Of a DNA stretch of 64,000 nt, positions 7,353-16,328 are shown piece by piece (the stretch's first letter is position 1; each line of letters begins with the position of its first letter). The notes under the pieces were generated by a model. The model saw only the letters and a list, made by a program, of their open reading frames with translations, was not told where the DNA came from and searched no databases. Made by a program: the position numbers and the translations under genes. This DNA comes from Pseudomonas sp. GV071 (GTDB taxonomy: Bacteria > Pseudomonadota > Gammaproteobacteria > Pseudomonadales > Pseudomonadaceae). The stretch covers positions 186,001-250,000 of the forward strand of contig NZ_QAOJ01000008.1 in the NCBI RefSeq assembly GCF_003050835.1, in the 5' to 3' direction.

Positions 7353-8912
7353 ATGAGCGAAAAAAGCTACCTGCTGGCCATCGATAACGGCACCCAGAGC
7401 GTGCGCGCGTTGCTGTTCGACTTGCAGGGCAACCTGCTCGGCAAGGGCAAGGTCGACCTGCAGGCCTACTACTCGCAGCACCCCGGTTGGGCCGAGCAAG
7501 ACCCGGACTACTACTGGCAGAGCCTGGGCGAAGCCTGCCGGTTGCTCTGGCAGCAAGTGGACATCGACAAACGCCAGATCAAGGGCGTGTCGCTGACCAC
7601 CCAGCGCGGCACCATCATCACCGTCGATGCCGATGGCAAACCGCTGCGGCCGGCGATCCTCTGGCTCGACCAACGCCGGGCCGAGGTTCGCGACAAAATC
7701 AAAGGGCCGTGGGGCTGGTTGTTCAAACTGATCCGCGAAGAAGCCACGGTGGATTACTTCCGCGCCCAGGCCGAAGTGAACTGGCTGGCGCAGGAACAAC
7801 CGGAGATCTGGGCAAAGACCGACAAGGTGTTGCTGCTCTCGGGTTTTCTCACCCATCGCCTGTGCGGGCGTTTTGTCGACTCGGTGGCGTGCTGTGTCGG
7901 TTACCTGCCGTTCGACTACAAACGCCTGAAATGGGCGGCGCGCAGTGACTGGAAATGGCAGGCCATGCCGGTGCGGCAGAACCAGTTGCCTGACCTGGTG
8001 AAGCCCGGCGAACGCCTGGGCGTGATCAGTGCCGAGGCCAGTCGCCATACCGGCATTCCTGAAGGTTTGCCGTTGATTGCCGCGGGTGCTGACAAGGCCT
8101 GCGAGGTGTTGGGTGCGGGCGGCGTGGAGCCGAGCACGGCGTGCTTGTCGTACGGCACTACGGCAACCATCAACACCACGCGGCGCACCTACCTGGAAAC
8201 CGTGCCGCTGATTCCGCCGTTTCCGGCGGCAATTCCCGATCACTTCAACACCGAGGTAATGATTTACCGCGGCTTCTGGATGGTCAGCTGGTTCAAGCAG
8301 GAATTCGGCTTGCTCGAGATGCAGCGCGCCAAAGAGCTGGGCGTCGAGCCCGAGGTGTTGTTCGATGAGCTGGTCAACAGCGTGCCGGCCGGCTCCATGG
8401 GCCTGATGCTGCAGCCCTACTGGACCCCCGGCATCCGCGAGCCGGGGCTGGAGGCCAAGGGCTCGATCATCGGTTTTGGCGACGTACACACTCGCGCGCA
8501 TATCTACCGCGCGATTCTCGAAGGCCTGGCCTACGCCTTGCGCCAGGGCAAGGAGCAGATCGAAAAGCGCTCGCGCAGCAAGATCACCCGGCTGCGGGTA
8601 TCCGGCGGCGGCTCGCAGAGCGATGCGGCCATGCAACTGACGGCAGATATCTTCGGCCTGCCGGCCGAGCGTCCGCATGTGTATGAAACCTCCGGGCTGG
8701 GCGCCGCCATCGACTGCGCCGTTGGCCTGGGCCTGCACCCGGACTTTCCCACCGCCATCGCCGCCATGACCCGGGTCGGCCAGGTGTTCGAGCCCAACCC
8801 GCAGGCGCAACAAATCTATGAACGCTTGTACCGCGAGGTGTACCAACGCATGTACAGGCAGCTCAAGCCGCTGTACCAGAGCATCCGCAAGATAACCGGC
8901 TACCCGGCCTAG
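7353..8912 (+). CDS. FGGY-family carbohydrate kinase
   Basis: A 519-residue FGGY sugar kinase. The N-terminal ATPase fold starts AIDNGTQSVRALLFD. QHPGWAEQDPDYYW follows near residue 50, in the substrate-contacting region. The catalytic-aspartate region reads AAGADKACEVLGAG near 245, and an adenosine-binding stretch RVSGGGSQSDAAMQLTAD lies near 413. Relatives phosphorylate glycerol, xylulose, gluconate or similar polyols; the substrate cannot be read from the sequence. It starts 12 bases after the GlpD-like gene on the same transcript. A polyol or glycerol-derivative substrate would fit. The family is certain, the substrate unknown. Confidence 0.88.
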   Translation: MSEKSYLLAIDNGTQSVRALLFDLQGNLLGKGKVDLQAYYSQHPGWAEQDPDYYWQSLGEACRLLWQQVDIDKRQIKGVSLTTQRGTIITVDADGKPLRPAILWLDQRRAEVRDKIKGPWGWLFKLIREEATVDYFRAQAEVNWLAQEQPEIWAKTDKVLLLSGFLTHRLCGRFVDSVACCVGYLPFDYKRLKWAARSDWKWQAMPVRQNQLPDLVKPGERLGVISAEASRHTGIPEGLPLIAAGADKACEVLGAGGVEPSTACLSYGTTATINTTRRTYLETVPLIPPFPAAIPDHFNTEVMIYRGFWMVSWFKQEFGLLEMQRAKELGVEPEVLFDELVNSVPAGSMGLMLQPYWTPGIREPGLEAKGSIIGFGDVHTRAHIYRAILEGLAYALRQGKEQIEKRSRSKITRLRVSGGGSQSDAAMQLTADIFGLPAERPHVYETSGLGAAIDCAVGLGLHPDFPTAIAAMTRVGQVFEPNPQAQQIYERLYREVYQRMYRQLKPLYQSIRKITGYPA

Positions 8913-8972
8913 GCTTTTCGTCAGGTCCGGTAGCTGGTGCTAGGGTTGGCCAAGCGACTAAAGGATTTGATG

Positions 8973-9875
8973 ATGAGCGAGCGTAAAGCCTTACTGATTC
9001 TGCACGGCAAGCAGGCCCTCAACGAAGACGTGCGCGCCGCCGTGCAGGCCCGTCGTGACGAGGGCTGGGAGTTGGCCGTGCGGGTGACCTGGGAGGGTGG
9101 CGACGCCCAACGCCTGGTGGGCGAGGCGCTGGCCGCCGGTTACCCGACCATTATTGCCGGCGGTGGCGATGGCACCTTGCGTGACGTTGCCGAGGCCATG
9201 GCGCTGGCCGACGCCGATGCCAGCCTGGTGCTGCTGCCGCTGGGCACCGCCAACGACTTTGCACGCGCCGCCGGGGTGTCGCTGGTGCCGTTGGAAGCAC
9301 TGGCGCTGCTGGACCAGGCCGCCACGCCGATCGATCTGGGTGAAGTGGACGGTCAACTGTTCCTGAATATGGCCACCGGTGGTTTTGGCTCGAAAATCAC
9401 CGTCAATACGTCCGAAGAGCTCAAGCGGGTGCTTGGCGGCGCGGCGTATTTCCTCACCGGGCTGACCCGTTTCTCCGATGTGCACGCGGCGTTCGGTCGC
9501 TTCAAAGGGCCGGACTTCACCTGGGAAGGCGATTTTCTCGCCCTCGGTATCGGCAACGGCCGCCAGGCTGGCGGCGGCCATGTGCTGTGCCCGCAAGCTC
9601 GGGTGAACGATGGGCTGCTGGATATCTGCATCATTCCGGCGCCGCAGGACGTGGTCGGCACCCTGGGCACGCTGTTGTCCGGCGGCATCCTCGGCCTGGA
9701 GAGCGTGTCTATCAATGCGCGCCTGCCCTGGGTCGAGATCGAAGCGCCGGAAGGCCTGGACCTCAACCTCGATGGCGAGCCGCTGGAAAGCACAGCGCTG
9801 CGCTTCAATGCCAGACCCGCCGCGCTGCGGGTGCACCTGCCGCCCGGTTCACCGCTACTGGGCATGGACGCCTGA
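8973..9875 (+). CDS. yegS: YegS-like lipid kinase (diacylglycerol-kinase catalytic domain)
   Basis: A 300-residue cytosolic or membrane-associated lipid kinase. The ATP-binding motif GGGDGTLRDVAEA is near residues 63-75, PLGTANDFARAAG near 89, and the family ends with a beta-rich substrate domain (NLDGEPLESTALRF). E. coli YegS has the same length and phosphorylates phosphatidylglycerol in vitro. Two ATGs are possible (8970, 8973); AAGGA at 8961-8965 gives better spacing for 8973. It follows the FGGY kinase by 60 bases and is probably the last gene of the operon. Its presence supports a lipid- or glycerol-related role for the cluster. Confidence 0.88.
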   Translation: MSERKALLILHGKQALNEDVRAAVQARRDEGWELAVRVTWEGGDAQRLVGEALAAGYPTIIAGGGDGTLRDVAEAMALADADASLVLLPLGTANDFARAAGVSLVPLEALALLDQAATPIDLGEVDGQLFLNMATGGFGSKITVNTSEELKRVLGGAAYFLTGLTRFSDVHAAFGRFKGPDFTWEGDFLALGIGNGRQAGGGHVLCPQARVNDGLLDICIIPAPQDVVGTLGTLLSGGILGLESVSINARLPWVEIEAPEGLDLNLDGEPLESTALRFNARPAALRVHLPPGSPLLGMDA

Positions 9876-9964
9876 ATAAAGCCGGAGCAGACTGCCGCCT
9901 ACGAGGGAGTGCGATTGTGCCTACAGTGATGGCACGGCATGATGGCACCCACGTCAGACACATT

Positions 9965-9990
9965 TCAGTTGTGTCACCTGCCGCCGATAA
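9965..9990 (+). promoter_or_regulatory. putative FliA (sigma28) promoter of cheV
   Basis: TCAGTT (9965-9970), 12 bases, then GCCGATAA (9983-9990) matches the Pseudomonas flagellar sigma28 pattern (TCAAGT, spacer, GCCGATAA). The -10 half is a perfect match. It lies 46 bases before the cheV ATG, and chemotaxis genes are typical FliA targets. Confidence 0.65.
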
Positions 9991-10036
9991 GGTGGCTAGC
10001 AACAGCTAGACTCGACAGACACAACAGGAGCACAGC

Positions 10037-10963
10037 ATGGCCGGCATTCTCGACTCAGTGGACCAACGCACCCAGTTAGTGGGTGAGAACCGCCTGGAAA
10101 TTCTGATGTTCCGCCTGGCAGGCCGGCAATTGTTCGCGATCAACGTGTTCAAAGTGCAGGAAGTCCTGCAGATGCCCAAGCTGACCCTGATGCCGCACCG
10201 CCACCCGTTCGTCTGTGGCGTGGTCAGCCTGCGTGGCCAGACCCTGCCGGTAATCGACCTGTCCCAAGCCATCGGCATGCGCCCGATCGTGCCGGATGAA
10301 AAAAGCACCATCATCGTCACCGAATACAATCGCTCGGTGCAGGCCTTCCTGGTCGGCGGCGTCGACCGCATTCTCAACCTCAACTGGGATTCCATCCTGC
10401 CGCCCCCGGGTGGCGCTGGCCGCCAGCATTACCTGACGGCAATCACCAAGGTGGAAGAGCAGTTGGTGGAAATCATCGACGTGGAAAAAGTGCTGGCCGA
10501 GATCGTGCCGTACAACGCCACCATTTCCGGCGACCGCCTGACCGACCCGGTGCTGGAAAAAGCCCGCGGCCGCGAAGTGCTGCTGGTGGATGACTCCAGC
10601 GTGGCCTTGGCGCAGTTGCGTGACACCCTGTCCCAGCTAGGCCTGAAACTGCACGTGGCCACCGACGGCCTGAAGGGCCTCAACCAGCTGAAGAAATGGG
10701 CCGATGAAGGCCATGTGATGACCGACAAACTGCTGATGGTCTTCACCGACGCGGAAATGCCGGAAATGGACGGCTACCGCCTGACCACCGAAATCCGTAG
10801 CGATCCCCGCCTGAAAGACCTCTACGTGGTGCTGCATACCTCGCTGTCCGGCAGCTTCAACGAAGCGATGGTGAAGAAGGTTGGCTGCGATAACTTCCTG
10901 TCCAAGTTTCAGCCGGATAAGCTCGTTGATGTGATTCGCGAACGTCTGATGCTCGACGAGTGA
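10037..10963 (+). CDS. cheV: chemotaxis coupling protein CheV
   Basis: A 308-residue CheW-receiver fusion. Residues ~15-165 are a CheW domain that would bridge chemoreceptors and CheA. Residues ~178-305 are a receiver with acidic pair DD (LLVDDSSVA) and phosphoacceptor Asp238 in FTDAEMPEMDGY. CheV is phosphorylated by CheA and is thought to tune adaptation or integrate particular receptors. The gene stands alone. An aerotaxis receptor (54684-56249) is in the same window but 44 kb away. CAGGAG precedes the ATG, and a sigma28-type promoter lies upstream, linking it to the flagellar regulon. Pseudomonads usually carry several CheV paralogues; which one this is cannot be told. Confidence 0.92.
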   Translation: MAGILDSVDQRTQLVGENRLEILMFRLAGRQLFAINVFKVQEVLQMPKLTLMPHRHPFVCGVVSLRGQTLPVIDLSQAIGMRPIVPDEKSTIIVTEYNRSVQAFLVGGVDRILNLNWDSILPPPGGAGRQHYLTAITKVEEQLVEIIDVEKVLAEIVPYNATISGDRLTDPVLEKARGREVLLVDDSSVALAQLRDTLSQLGLKLHVATDGLKGLNQLKKWADEGHVMTDKLLMVFTDAEMPEMDGYRLTTEIRSDPRLKDLYVVLHTSLSGSFNEAMVKKVGCDNFLSKFQPDKLVDVIRERLMLDE

Positions 10964-10977
10964 CGGCCGGAACGCGG

Positions 10978-11074
10978 CGTAGGTTGGGTTGAGCGCAGCG
11001 AAGCCCAACATTGCGTTGCTGCGGCTACCGCGATCGGCTCGTTGGGCTTCGCCTGCGGCTCAACCCAACCTACG
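10978..11074. repeat. GTAGGTTGGGTTGAGC inverted repeat
   Basis: A 97-base element whose ends are near-perfect complements: it starts CGTAGGTTGGGTTGAGC and finishes GCTCAACCCAACCTACG. Inner arms GAAGCCCAAC/GTTGGGCTTC pair as well. It sits between cheV and the MOSC gene. The same family recurs at 60755-60853 and 63612-63726. Confidence 0.9.
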
Positions 11075-11143
11075 TGCCTCTTGAGCCATTACCGCGCAAT
11101 TCCGTATAACGGTCCCTTGTGAACGCCACTCAGGACCTTAGCT

Positions 11144-11944
11144 ATGCGTCTCTCCGCCCTCTATCGTTTCCCGATGAAATCCGCCATTGGCGAAAGCCTG
11201 CCGCGTGTGCAGCTGGACAGCATCGGCATGCTTGGTGATCGACGCTGGATGCTGGTGGACGCCAGCAACGGGCGCTTCTTCACCCAGCGGGCGATGGCGC
11301 ATATGTCGCAATTGTCGGCGCTGTGGAACGAGCAGGGCGGCCTGACCCTCAACGCTGAAGGCTTCCAGGCGCTCGACGTGCCGGTACCGGGTCCGGACGC
11401 CGAAATGCGCGGTGCCTTTATCTGGAGCGACAGCATGGTGGTGCCGGATGCCGGCGACGAAGCGGCCGAGTGGCTCAGCCGCTTTCTCGGCAAAGCCTGC
11501 CGCCTGGTGCATGTACCGGTGGACCGTGCACGGGATATTCCCGGCAGCCTCGGCCCGCAGGAGAAGGTCGGTTTTCCCGATGGTTATCCGCTGTTGTTGA
11601 TTGGCCAGGCGTCGCTGGACGACCTGTCCACCCGCGTCGGCCGCCCGCTGGAAATGCTGCGCTTTCGCCCGAACCTGGTGGTGGAGGGCAGCGAGGCCTA
11701 CGCCGAAGACAGCTGGAAACGTATTCGTATCGGCGGCATCGAGTTTCGCGTGGCCAAGGGCTGCAGCCGCTGCATCCTCACCACCATCGACCCGCAAACC
11801 GGCGAGCGCAGCAGCGATCGTGAACCGCTGGCGACCCTGAAAACCTATCGCGAGAAAGAAGGCGATGTGTACTTCGGGCAGAACCTGATCAATGAAGGAG
11901 AAGGGGAGCTGGCAGTGGGAATGGAAGTCGAAATTTTGGAGTAG
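11144..11944 (+). CDS. MOSC domain protein (YcbX/mARC-like)
   Basis: A 266-residue protein with an N-terminal MOSC_N beta-barrel (RFPMKSAIGESL, then LGDRRWMLVD) and a C-terminal MOSC domain with GCSRCILTTIDPQTG, in which Cys207 and Cys210 lie. In YcbX and eukaryotic mARC the corresponding cysteine holds the molybdenum cofactor for reduction of N-hydroxylated compounds. Unlike E. coli YcbX there is no C-terminal ferredoxin domain, so an external electron donor would be needed. It has its own start with CAGGACC upstream, and no operon partner. The moco synthesis genes lie 8 kb upstream. Confidence 0.88.
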   Translation: MRLSALYRFPMKSAIGESLPRVQLDSIGMLGDRRWMLVDASNGRFFTQRAMAHMSQLSALWNEQGGLTLNAEGFQALDVPVPGPDAEMRGAFIWSDSMVVPDAGDEAAEWLSRFLGKACRLVHVPVDRARDIPGSLGPQEKVGFPDGYPLLLIGQASLDDLSTRVGRPLEMLRFRPNLVVEGSEAYAEDSWKRIRIGGIEFRVAKGCSRCILTTIDPQTGERSSDREPLATLKTYREKEGDVYFGQNLINEGEGELAVGMEVEILE

Positions 11945-11983
11945 GGCGGGAAACGATCTGCTGCGCGTCGGCCCTCCTGCGTT

Positions 11984-12043
11984 AAAAAGCCCTGCTGAAA
12001 TGCTCATTGGCTACAGCCAACTCCGCTTTCAGCAGGGCTTTTT
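11984..12043. terminator. bidirectional rho-independent terminator
   Basis: AAAAAGCCCTGCTGAAA (11984-12000) pairs perfectly with TTTCAGCAGGGCTTTTT (12027-12043). The 26-base loop holds a smaller hairpin, TTGGC/GCCAA. The A- and T-runs serve both the MOSC gene (+) and the convergent slt gene (-). Confidence 0.9.
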
Positions 12044-12114
12044 GCCTTGGATGACTCTAGCTCGCGAGATCTAGCGTGCGCGCCCTAGAGCAAAAGCCCC
12101 AGCGAACAGCTCGT

Positions 12115-14043
12115 TCACTGGTCGTCGAAGAACCGCTCATGCCAATCCACCAACGGCTGCGGGGCATTGAGCTTGAAGCCGTAGATCACTGCATAAGACA
12201 GCACGTTCTGCACGTACTGGCGGGTTTCGTCGAACGGGATGGTTTCCACCCACACGTCGTAGGCCAGGTGGTTCGAGCCTTTCAGCCACTGACGCACGCG
12301 GCCGGGGCCGGCGTTGTAGGCGGCGGAGGCGAGCACGCGGTTGCCGTTGAACTGGCCGTGCACCTGGCTCAGGTAGGCCGCGCCTAACTGCACGTTCTTG
12401 TCCGGGTCGAGCAGTTGCTGCGGGGCAAACGGGATGCTGAATTTACGTGCGGTTTCCTTGGCGGTGCCGGGCATCAGTTGCATCAGGCCGCTGGCGCCGA
12501 CGCCGGAGCGGGCGTCGTCCATAAAGGCACTTTCCTGGCGGGTAATGGCAAACACCCAACTCGAATGCAGACCGCGCACCTTGGCCTCGCGCACCAGGGT
12601 GTTCTGGTGAGCCATCGGGAAGCGCACGTCCAAGTCATCCCAGTACTGCGCCTGGCTTATGGTACGGATCGCAGGGAAGTACCACTGTTTGTCGTAAGCC
12701 AGGCGTGCCTGGGCTACCAGCTCGTCGCGGCTGAACAGGCGGCTGACGTGGTACCACTCGCGGCGGCCGTCGACGATCTGGCCACGGTCGTGGAATTCCA
12801 GGGCGCGACGGATGCCTGGGGTATTGCGCACTTTCTGCACCAGCTTGGGGTCCAGCAGCAGCGGCTTGTTGGTCAGCTGGTACGGAGTTTTCAGCTGGTC
12901 GGCGGCCATGAAGCCGTAGAAATCACGCTCCTTGGACACCGGTTGGTACAGCAGCAAGGCCGCGCCTTGGTTGTTTGGGTCGGCCAGTTGCTGGCTACGC
13001 GCTTGCCAGTAGCGCCAGCGGTTGGTGCTGGCCAGATCGGCCGGCATGCGGCGGATCAACTGGTTGGCATCGCTCCAGCGGCCCAGGCGCAGTAGTAGGC
13101 GTGCGCGCCATTCGGTGACGGTGTTGTCGCGCAGCTCCGGGTCGTACTGGGTCATGATCGGCAGGGCGCGATCGTCGAAGCTTTTCGCCAGGGTCAGGCC
13201 AATTTCGCGGGCGATGGCGACCTTTTCTTCGGCCGAGAATGGCAGACGCTGGGTGTAGTCATTGAGCAGGCTGATGGCTTTTTCCGGGTCCTGCTTGGCC
13301 AGGCGGCGCAAGCCGATGCTGACCACGTCGGCCATGGTCTGGCTGGCCGGGGTGAAACGTGCGGTCTGGCTGAGCATGGCGGGCTTTTGCGCCACGTCGA
13401 TCATCAGCTGGCCCTGGCTGCCGAGGGTGGTCAGGGTCTGGGTCAGGTGGCTGGCCAGGCTGTAGTTGCGTGCTTGCACGGCCAGCTTGAGGCGCTTCCA
13501 GCGCATGGTTTCGGTCATCTGGCCGGCGTTGGCCCACATGCTGAACAACGGCTCGCAAGCGTCCGGCTGGGATTTGCCCACCAGCCAGAGTTTTTCCGCG
13601 CTGGCGTAACCCTCAGCGGTCTGGCCGCTGATGAGCTGGTGCTGGCCATTGAGGCAGTCCAGCTCGGTGAAATTCATCTTCGGGTCGTAGTATTTGACGA
13701 ACGGCTTCCAGTCGCCGCGCTCGGCCAGCCAGCGCAACCAGCGCAGCTTCATCCAGTTGGCCTGCGGCAGGTCACCGTGCTCGGCGAGGAATTTTTCGAT
13801 CTCGGCATTGCTGGCGCTTTTCAGTCGGTAGGTCAGCTCGTCGTAGGCCAGGTACGGCTCCAGCGGGTAATCGGCCAGGGCGTTGGCGTACATCCGGTAA
13901 GGGCCGCTGTCACCCTTAGCCAGCGCACGTTTGGCCTCGTCATAGAACAACCGCTGTTGCGCCAGGCTGGCGGCCGCAGAGGCTTCGAGGGTGACGGAGG
14001 AGAGGAGCAGGCAGGAAAACAGGCAGAGCAGACGACCGCGCAT
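12115..14043 (-). CDS. slt: soluble lytic murein transglycosylase Slt
   Basis: A periplasmic exo-lytic transglycosylase of 642 residues, cleaving the MurNAc-GlcNAc bond to release 1,6-anhydro muropeptides. A signal peptide ends around residue 24 (SSVTLEASAAA). A long alpha-superhelical U/L region follows. The C-terminal goose-lysozyme-like catalytic domain carries RQESAFMDDARS with catalytic Glu504, GLMQLMPGTAKETA, and SAAYNAGPGRVRQW. The size matches E. coli Slt70. It is divergent from uup and ends at the shared terminator at 11984. Its products would be processed by NagZ, encoded at 29521. Confidence 0.94.
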   Translation of the reverse strand: MRGRLLCLFSCLLLSSVTLEASAAASLAQQRLFYDEAKRALAKGDSGPYRMYANALADYPLEPYLAYDELTYRLKSASNAEIEKFLAEHGDLPQANWMKLRWLRWLAERGDWKPFVKYYDPKMNFTELDCLNGQHQLISGQTAEGYASAEKLWLVGKSQPDACEPLFSMWANAGQMTETMRWKRLKLAVQARNYSLASHLTQTLTTLGSQGQLMIDVAQKPAMLSQTARFTPASQTMADVVSIGLRRLAKQDPEKAISLLNDYTQRLPFSAEEKVAIAREIGLTLAKSFDDRALPIMTQYDPELRDNTVTEWRARLLLRLGRWSDANQLIRRMPADLASTNRWRYWQARSQQLADPNNQGAALLLYQPVSKERDFYGFMAADQLKTPYQLTNKPLLLDPKLVQKVRNTPGIRRALEFHDRGQIVDGRREWYHVSRLFSRDELVAQARLAYDKQWYFPAIRTISQAQYWDDLDVRFPMAHQNTLVREAKVRGLHSSWVFAITRQESAFMDDARSGVGASGLMQLMPGTAKETARKFSIPFAPQQLLDPDKNVQLGAAYLSQVHGQFNGNRVLASAAYNAGPGRVRQWLKGSNHLAYDVWVETIPFDETRQYVQNVLSYAVIYGFKLNAPQPLVDWHERFFDDQ

Positions 14044-14155
14044 GACACTTCCGAGCTGAAAATTCTGAAAGGCGTTGGCGCGATGGCCAGAACGCTAAAG
14101 GTGGCTAGCTTAGCCTTTTGCCGGGCGGTGACGAAAGCGAAAGCGCCGGGGTTTT

Positions 14156-14239
14156 GTAGGAGGGGGGGCGGCCATCCGATTCAGCCGCGATTCCTGCAAA
14201 CGCCAAGATCAAGAACATCGCGGCTGAAGCCGCACCTAC
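14156..14239. repeat. REP-like inverted repeat
   Basis: Member of the same family as 2927-2993: it begins GTAGGAGGGGGGGCGG, contains CAGCCGCGAT ... ATCGCGGCTGAAGCCG and ends ACCTAC. The left arm has a run of seven G and extra bases, so it is an imperfect copy. It lies in the 354-base slt-uup divergent region, which otherwise holds only presumptive promoters that I could not assign. Confidence 0.85.
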
Positions 14240-14397
14240 GAGATCGCGAAGGTTCAAAAAAATGCCACCCGGCCAAGGGCGCAACTCGGTAGAATGCGCG
14301 CCCAGTTTTGCCGATGCCAAAAGCGCCCGGCAAAGAGATTTCCAGCGGCTGTCGCGCACTGCGCACATGGCCGCAGCTATTCCCCTCCGAGGCGACC

Positions 14398-16308
14398 ATG
14401 CTGCTCAAGTTCACCGATGTTTCCCTGGCCTATGGCGCAATGCCGCTGCTGGACAAGATTTCCTGGCAGATCGCCCGTGGCGAGCGGGTGTGCATCATCG
14501 GCCGCAACGGCACCGGTAAATCCAGCCTGCTGCGTCTGGTCAAGGGCGATCGCCTGGGCGACGACGGTTCGGTATGGCGCGCCCCGGGTCTGAAAATCGG
14601 TGAGCTGCCGCAAGAGTTGCCGGTGGCCGATGGCCGTACCGTGTTCGATGTGGTGGCTGAAGGCCTGGACGGCGTCGGCGCGTTGCTCGCCGAGTACCAC
14701 CACCTGAGCATGAACATCGTCACCGACGAAGACCTGAACAAGCTTATGCACGTGCAGCAGGAGCTGGAAGCCAAAGACGGCTGGCGCCTGCAGCAATTGG
14801 TCGACAGCACCTTGAGCCGCCTGCAACTGCCAGCTGACAAAACCCTGGCCGAGCTGTCCGGTGGCTGGCGTCGCCGGGTGTTGCTGGCCCAGGCGCTGGT
14901 GTCCGAGCCGGACCTGCTGCTGCTCGATGAGCCAACCAACCACCTGGATATCGGCGCCATCGCCTGGCTGGAAGACGCCCTGAAAGATTTCCAGGGCGCT
15001 GTTCTGTTTATTACCCACGATCGGTCCTTCTTGCAGAACCTGGCTACACGCATTCTGGAACTGGACCGCGGCGGCCTGATCGACTGGAACGGCGACTACG
15101 CCAGCTTCCTGGTGCATAAAGAAGCGCAACTGTCCGCCGAAGAAACCGCCAACGCTTTGTTCGACAAACGCCTGGCTCAGGAAGAAGTGTGGATTCGTCA
15201 GGGCATCAAGGCCCGTCGTACCCGTAACGAGGGCCGTGTACGCGCCCTGAAAGCCTTGCGCGTTGAGCGCAGCGAACGTCGCGAGCGCACCGGCAAGGCC
15301 AACATCCAGCTGGACACCTCGGAGAAGTCCGGCAAGCAAGTGATGGTGCTGGAGAACGTCAGCTTCGCTCACCCAGGCGGCCCGCAGCTGATCAAAGACT
15401 TCTCCATGGTTCTGCAGCGCCAGGACCGCATCGGCCTGCTCGGCGCCAACGGTACCGGCAAAACCACCTTGCTCAAGCTGATGCTCGACGACCTGCAGCC
15501 TACCGGCGGCAAAGTGGAAGTCGGCACCCGTCTGGAAGTGGCGTACTTCGACCAGTTGCGCCATCAGTTGGACTTGGAAAAGACCGTGATCGACAACGTC
15601 GCCGAAGGCCGCGACTTCATCGAGATCGATGGCCAGAACCGCCATGTGCTGAGCTACCTCGGCGACTTCCTGTTCAGCCCGCAGCGTGCGCGCACGCCGG
15701 TGAAAGCGTTGTCCGGTGGCGAGCGTGCCCGTCTGTTGCTGGCTAAGCTGTTCAGTAAGCCGGCCAACCTGCTGGTGCTGGACGAACCAACCAACGACCT
15801 GGATGTGGAAACCCTCGAGCTGCTGGAAGAAGTGCTGTCGAACTTCGCCGGTACCGTGTTGATGGTCAGCCACGACCGGGCCTTCCTCGACAACGTGGTA
15901 ACCAGCACCCTGGTGTTCGAAGGTGAGGGCAAGGTGCGTGAATACGTCGGTGGCTACCAGGATTGGCTGCGCCAGGGCGGTTCGCCGAAGTTGCTGGGCG
16001 TGGGTGAAAGCAAATCCGGCAAGCCGGAAAGCACCGCACCGGCGCCGGTTGCCGCCGCTGCCGTGGAGCCTGCGGACATTCCGCTGGCAAAGAAAAAGCT
16101 CAGCTACAAACTGCAGCGCGAACTGGAAGCCTTGCCAGGTCTGATCGAGGCGCAGGAAGGCAAGATCGCCGAACTGAACGAAGAAATTGCCGGCCCGACG
16201 TTCTACCAGCGCCCGGCGGCGGAAAGCGCAGCAACGCTGGCCCTGCTGGATTCTGCGCAGCAAGAGCTGGACGCCCTGCTGGAACGTTGGGCTGAGTTGG
16301 ACGACTGA
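14398..16308 (+). CDS. uup: ABC-F ATPase Uup
   Basis: A 636-residue soluble protein with two ABC ATPase domains and no membrane segments. Walker A motifs are GRNGTGKSS (near 35) and GANGTGKTT (near 349); signatures LSGGWRRR and LSGGERAR are each followed by Walker B LLLDEPTN / LVLDEPTN. A linker rich in Arg and Lys joins the domains. The last ~75 residues form the coiled-coil domain typical of Uup (SYKLQRELEALPGLIEAQEG). ABC-F proteins act on ribosomes; Uup is also linked to DNA-repair intermediates and transposon precise excision. The ATG at 14398 gives the canonical MLLKFTDVSLAYG start; an upstream extension is not family-like. Confidence 0.93.
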   Translation: MLLKFTDVSLAYGAMPLLDKISWQIARGERVCIIGRNGTGKSSLLRLVKGDRLGDDGSVWRAPGLKIGELPQELPVADGRTVFDVVAEGLDGVGALLAEYHHLSMNIVTDEDLNKLMHVQQELEAKDGWRLQQLVDSTLSRLQLPADKTLAELSGGWRRRVLLAQALVSEPDLLLLDEPTNHLDIGAIAWLEDALKDFQGAVLFITHDRSFLQNLATRILELDRGGLIDWNGDYASFLVHKEAQLSAEETANALFDKRLAQEEVWIRQGIKARRTRNEGRVRALKALRVERSERRERTGKANIQLDTSEKSGKQVMVLENVSFAHPGGPQLIKDFSMVLQRQDRIGLLGANGTGKTTLLKLMLDDLQPTGGKVEVGTRLEVAYFDQLRHQLDLEKTVIDNVAEGRDFIEIDGQNRHVLSYLGDFLFSPQRARTPVKALSGGERARLLLAKLFSKPANLLVLDEPTNDLDVETLELLEEVLSNFAGTVLMVSHDRAFLDNVVTSTLVFEGEGKVREYVGGYQDWLRQGGSPKLLGVGESKSGKPESTAPAPVAAAAVEPADIPLAKKKLSYKLQRELEALPGLIEAQEGKIAELNEEIAGPTFYQRPAAESAATLALLDSAQQELDALLERWAELDD

Positions 16309-16328
16309 TTCGCGAGGCACAGACCTGA

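Noticed and set aside
14377..16320. A 647-codon minus-strand open frame opposite uup
   Set aside because: Shadow of the two-ABC-domain gene; the translation is rich in Gln, Val and His with no recognisable domain.
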